A DNA stretch of 5,128 nt from Comamonadaceae bacterium CG_4_10_14_3_um_filter_60_75 (GTDB lineage Bacteria > Pseudomonadota > Gammaproteobacteria > Burkholderiales > Burkholderiaceae_C). Made by a program: the position numbers and the translations under genes. The stretch spans positions 1 through 5,128 of the forward strand of contig PFKL01000063.1 of NCBI GenBank assembly GCA_002784245.1, read 5' to 3'. The notes beneath the pieces were generated by a model. That model was given only the letters and a program-made list of their open reading frames with translations. It made no database searches and had not been told where the DNA came from. Position 1 is the first letter of the stretch. The number at the start of each line of letters is the position of its first letter. Positions 4,249-5,128 of the stretch are shown piece by piece.

Positions 4249-5128
4249 TTATGGCACCGGTGTGAGCTTGGCCACGGCTAGCGCCAGCCATTTCACGCCG
4301 TGGCGCGGAAAGTTGATCTGCGCGCGGGCATCGTCGCCGTTGCCTTCCAGCGCCGTCACCGTGCCTTCGCCAAACTTGGCGTGAAACACTTTTTGCTTCA
4401 GCTGAAAGCCGCTGGGTGGCGCTTTTTGCACCGGCACGGGAGCCGCGGTGTATTTGGAATAATCAGTGCCAAATTGGCCTCTAGCCCCCGCAGAATAAGC
4501 GTGAGCAGCTCCGGAATATGTAGTATCCGAAGAACTGCCGCTGCGCCCATAGCCCTGGTTCTTGGGGGTGATCCACTTCAGCGCCTCTTCGGGCAGCTCA
4601 TCAAAAAACCGGCTCTTCATGTTGTAGCGCGTCTGGCCGTGCAGCATGCGGGTTTGCGCGTGGCTCAGGTACAAGCGGGATCTGGCGCGGGTGATGGCCA
4701 CGTACATCAGGCGGCGTTCTTCCTCCAGACTCTCGCGGTCGGTCATGGAGTTTTCATGCGGGAACAGGCCCTCTTCCATGCCAGTGATGAACACGCAATC
4801 AAACTCCAGCCCCTTGCTGGCGTGCACCGTCATGAGCTGGATGGCGTCTTGCCCGGCTTGCGCCTGGTTGTCACCGGCTTCCAGCGCGGCGTGGGTCAAA
4901 AAGGCAGCCAGTGGCGACAAGGTTTCGCCGGTGTCGGCATCGGGCGCGGGGATGTCTTGCATGGGTTGGCTCATGTCCAGCCCTTGCGACGCGGGCGACT
5001 GCGTCAGCGCGTTGCCCAGCTCGTCCACAGGCAGTGCAACGGCATCGCGGCCAAAACCTTCGATTGACACAAAACTCTCGGCGGCGTTGACGAGTTCCGC
5101 CAAGTTTTCAACGCGGTCTTGGCCTTCG
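4249..5128 (-). CDS. uvrD: DNA helicase II UvrD, C-terminal part (runs off right edge)
   Basis: The last 292 codons of a superfamily 1A 3'-5' helicase are present; the gene begins beyond the window. In the visible fragment, motif V is at residues 95-109 (Ile-Gln-Leu-Met-Thr-Val-His-Ala-Ser-Lys-Gly-Leu-Glu-Phe) and motif VI at 135-149 (Glu-Glu-Glu-Arg-Arg-Leu-Met-Tyr-Val-Ala-Ile-Thr-Arg-Ala), with the expected Gly-Met-Glu-Glu-Gly-Leu-Phe-Pro between them. A Gly/Ser/Tyr/Ala-rich linker of about 50 residues follows. The final 52 residues (241-292, containing His-Ala-Lys-Phe-Gly-Glu-Gly and Val-Lys-Trp-Leu) form the Tudor-like domain by which UvrD/PcrA contacts RNA polymerase. That tail separates UvrD from Rep. 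The protein unwinds DNA in nucleotide excision and mismatch repair and in transcription-coupled repair. The stop TAA is 136 bp before the ppk start; I see no clear terminator in that gap, so some read-through into ppk is possible. Confidence 0.93.
   Translation of the reverse strand, partial: EGQDRVENLAELVNAAESFVSIEGFGRDAVALPVDELGNALTQSPASQGLDMSQPMQDIPAPDADTGETLSPLAAFLTHAALEAGDNQAQAGQDAIQLMTVHASKGLEFDCVFITGMEEGLFPHENSMTDRESLEEERRLMYVAITRARSRLYLSHAQTRMLHGQTRYNMKSRFFDELPEEALKWITPKNQGYGRSGSSSDTTYSGAAHAYSAGARGQFGTDYSKYTAAPVPVQKAPPSGFQLKQKVFHAKFGEGTVTALEGNGDDARAQINFPRHGVKWLALAVAKLTPVP

Noticed and set aside
4300..5067. A 255-codon plus-strand open frame opposite uvrD
   Set aside because: Antisense shadow of conserved helicase motifs V and VI and the C-terminal domain; no ribosome site or recognisable domain.

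Overview
The window looks like a chromosomal segment of a betaproteobacterium, most likely Burkholderiales/Comamonadaceae (Rhodoferax- or Polaromonas-like). This rests on the high-GC coding sequence, the style of the UvrD, PPK1 and SixA proteins, and a lysine/alanine-rich histone-H1-like tail of a kind common in that group. The genus is inferred from memory, not from a search. I see no mobile element, CRISPR array, tRNA, rRNA or prophage gene.

Left part (1-1113). A minus-strand M14-type zinc carboxypeptidase gene runs off the left edge; its first 128 codons are visible. A 127-bp gap with two perfect inverted repeats separates it from a plus-strand 36-codon ORF that has a very strong Shine-Dalgarno. 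That ORF converges on a minus-strand gene for a 74-residue helical protein of unknown function. The 237-bp AT-richer gap that follows (878-1114) is a divergent control region. It holds a good sigma70-type promoter for the next gene, a weaker promoter for the 74-residue gene, two inverted repeats sharing a TGTAA/TTACA core, and a weak Pho-box-like direct repeat.

Middle (1115-1513). A plus-strand gene encodes a 132-residue basic protein. Its first 62 residues form a histone-H1-like Lys/Ala/Pro tail with no acidic residue, joined to what reads as a ribbon-helix-helix DNA-binding domain. It is a candidate nucleoid-associated or autoregulating DNA-binding protein. Its 3' end overlaps the 3' end of the convergent sixA by 8 bp.

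Right part (1506-5128). Three minus-strand genes follow one another: the 3' part of uvrD (helicase II, including the C-terminal RNA-polymerase-binding Tudor-like domain), ppk (polyphosphate kinase 1, all catalytic residues present) and sixA (phosphohistidine phosphatase). ppk and sixA are 21 bp apart and probably co-transcribed. A PhoB box (TTGTCAC-AACA-CTGTCAC) lies just upstream of ppk. It suggests that polyphosphate synthesis, and sixA with it, is induced by phosphate starvation, and it argues for a ppk start at 4112 rather than the longer reading frame from 4178.

The three right-hand genes are ordinary housekeeping genes. The parts most worth a second look are the H1-tail/RHH protein with its symmetric operator-like site, the Pho box, and the 36-codon ORF. 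I found no clear new multi-gene system.
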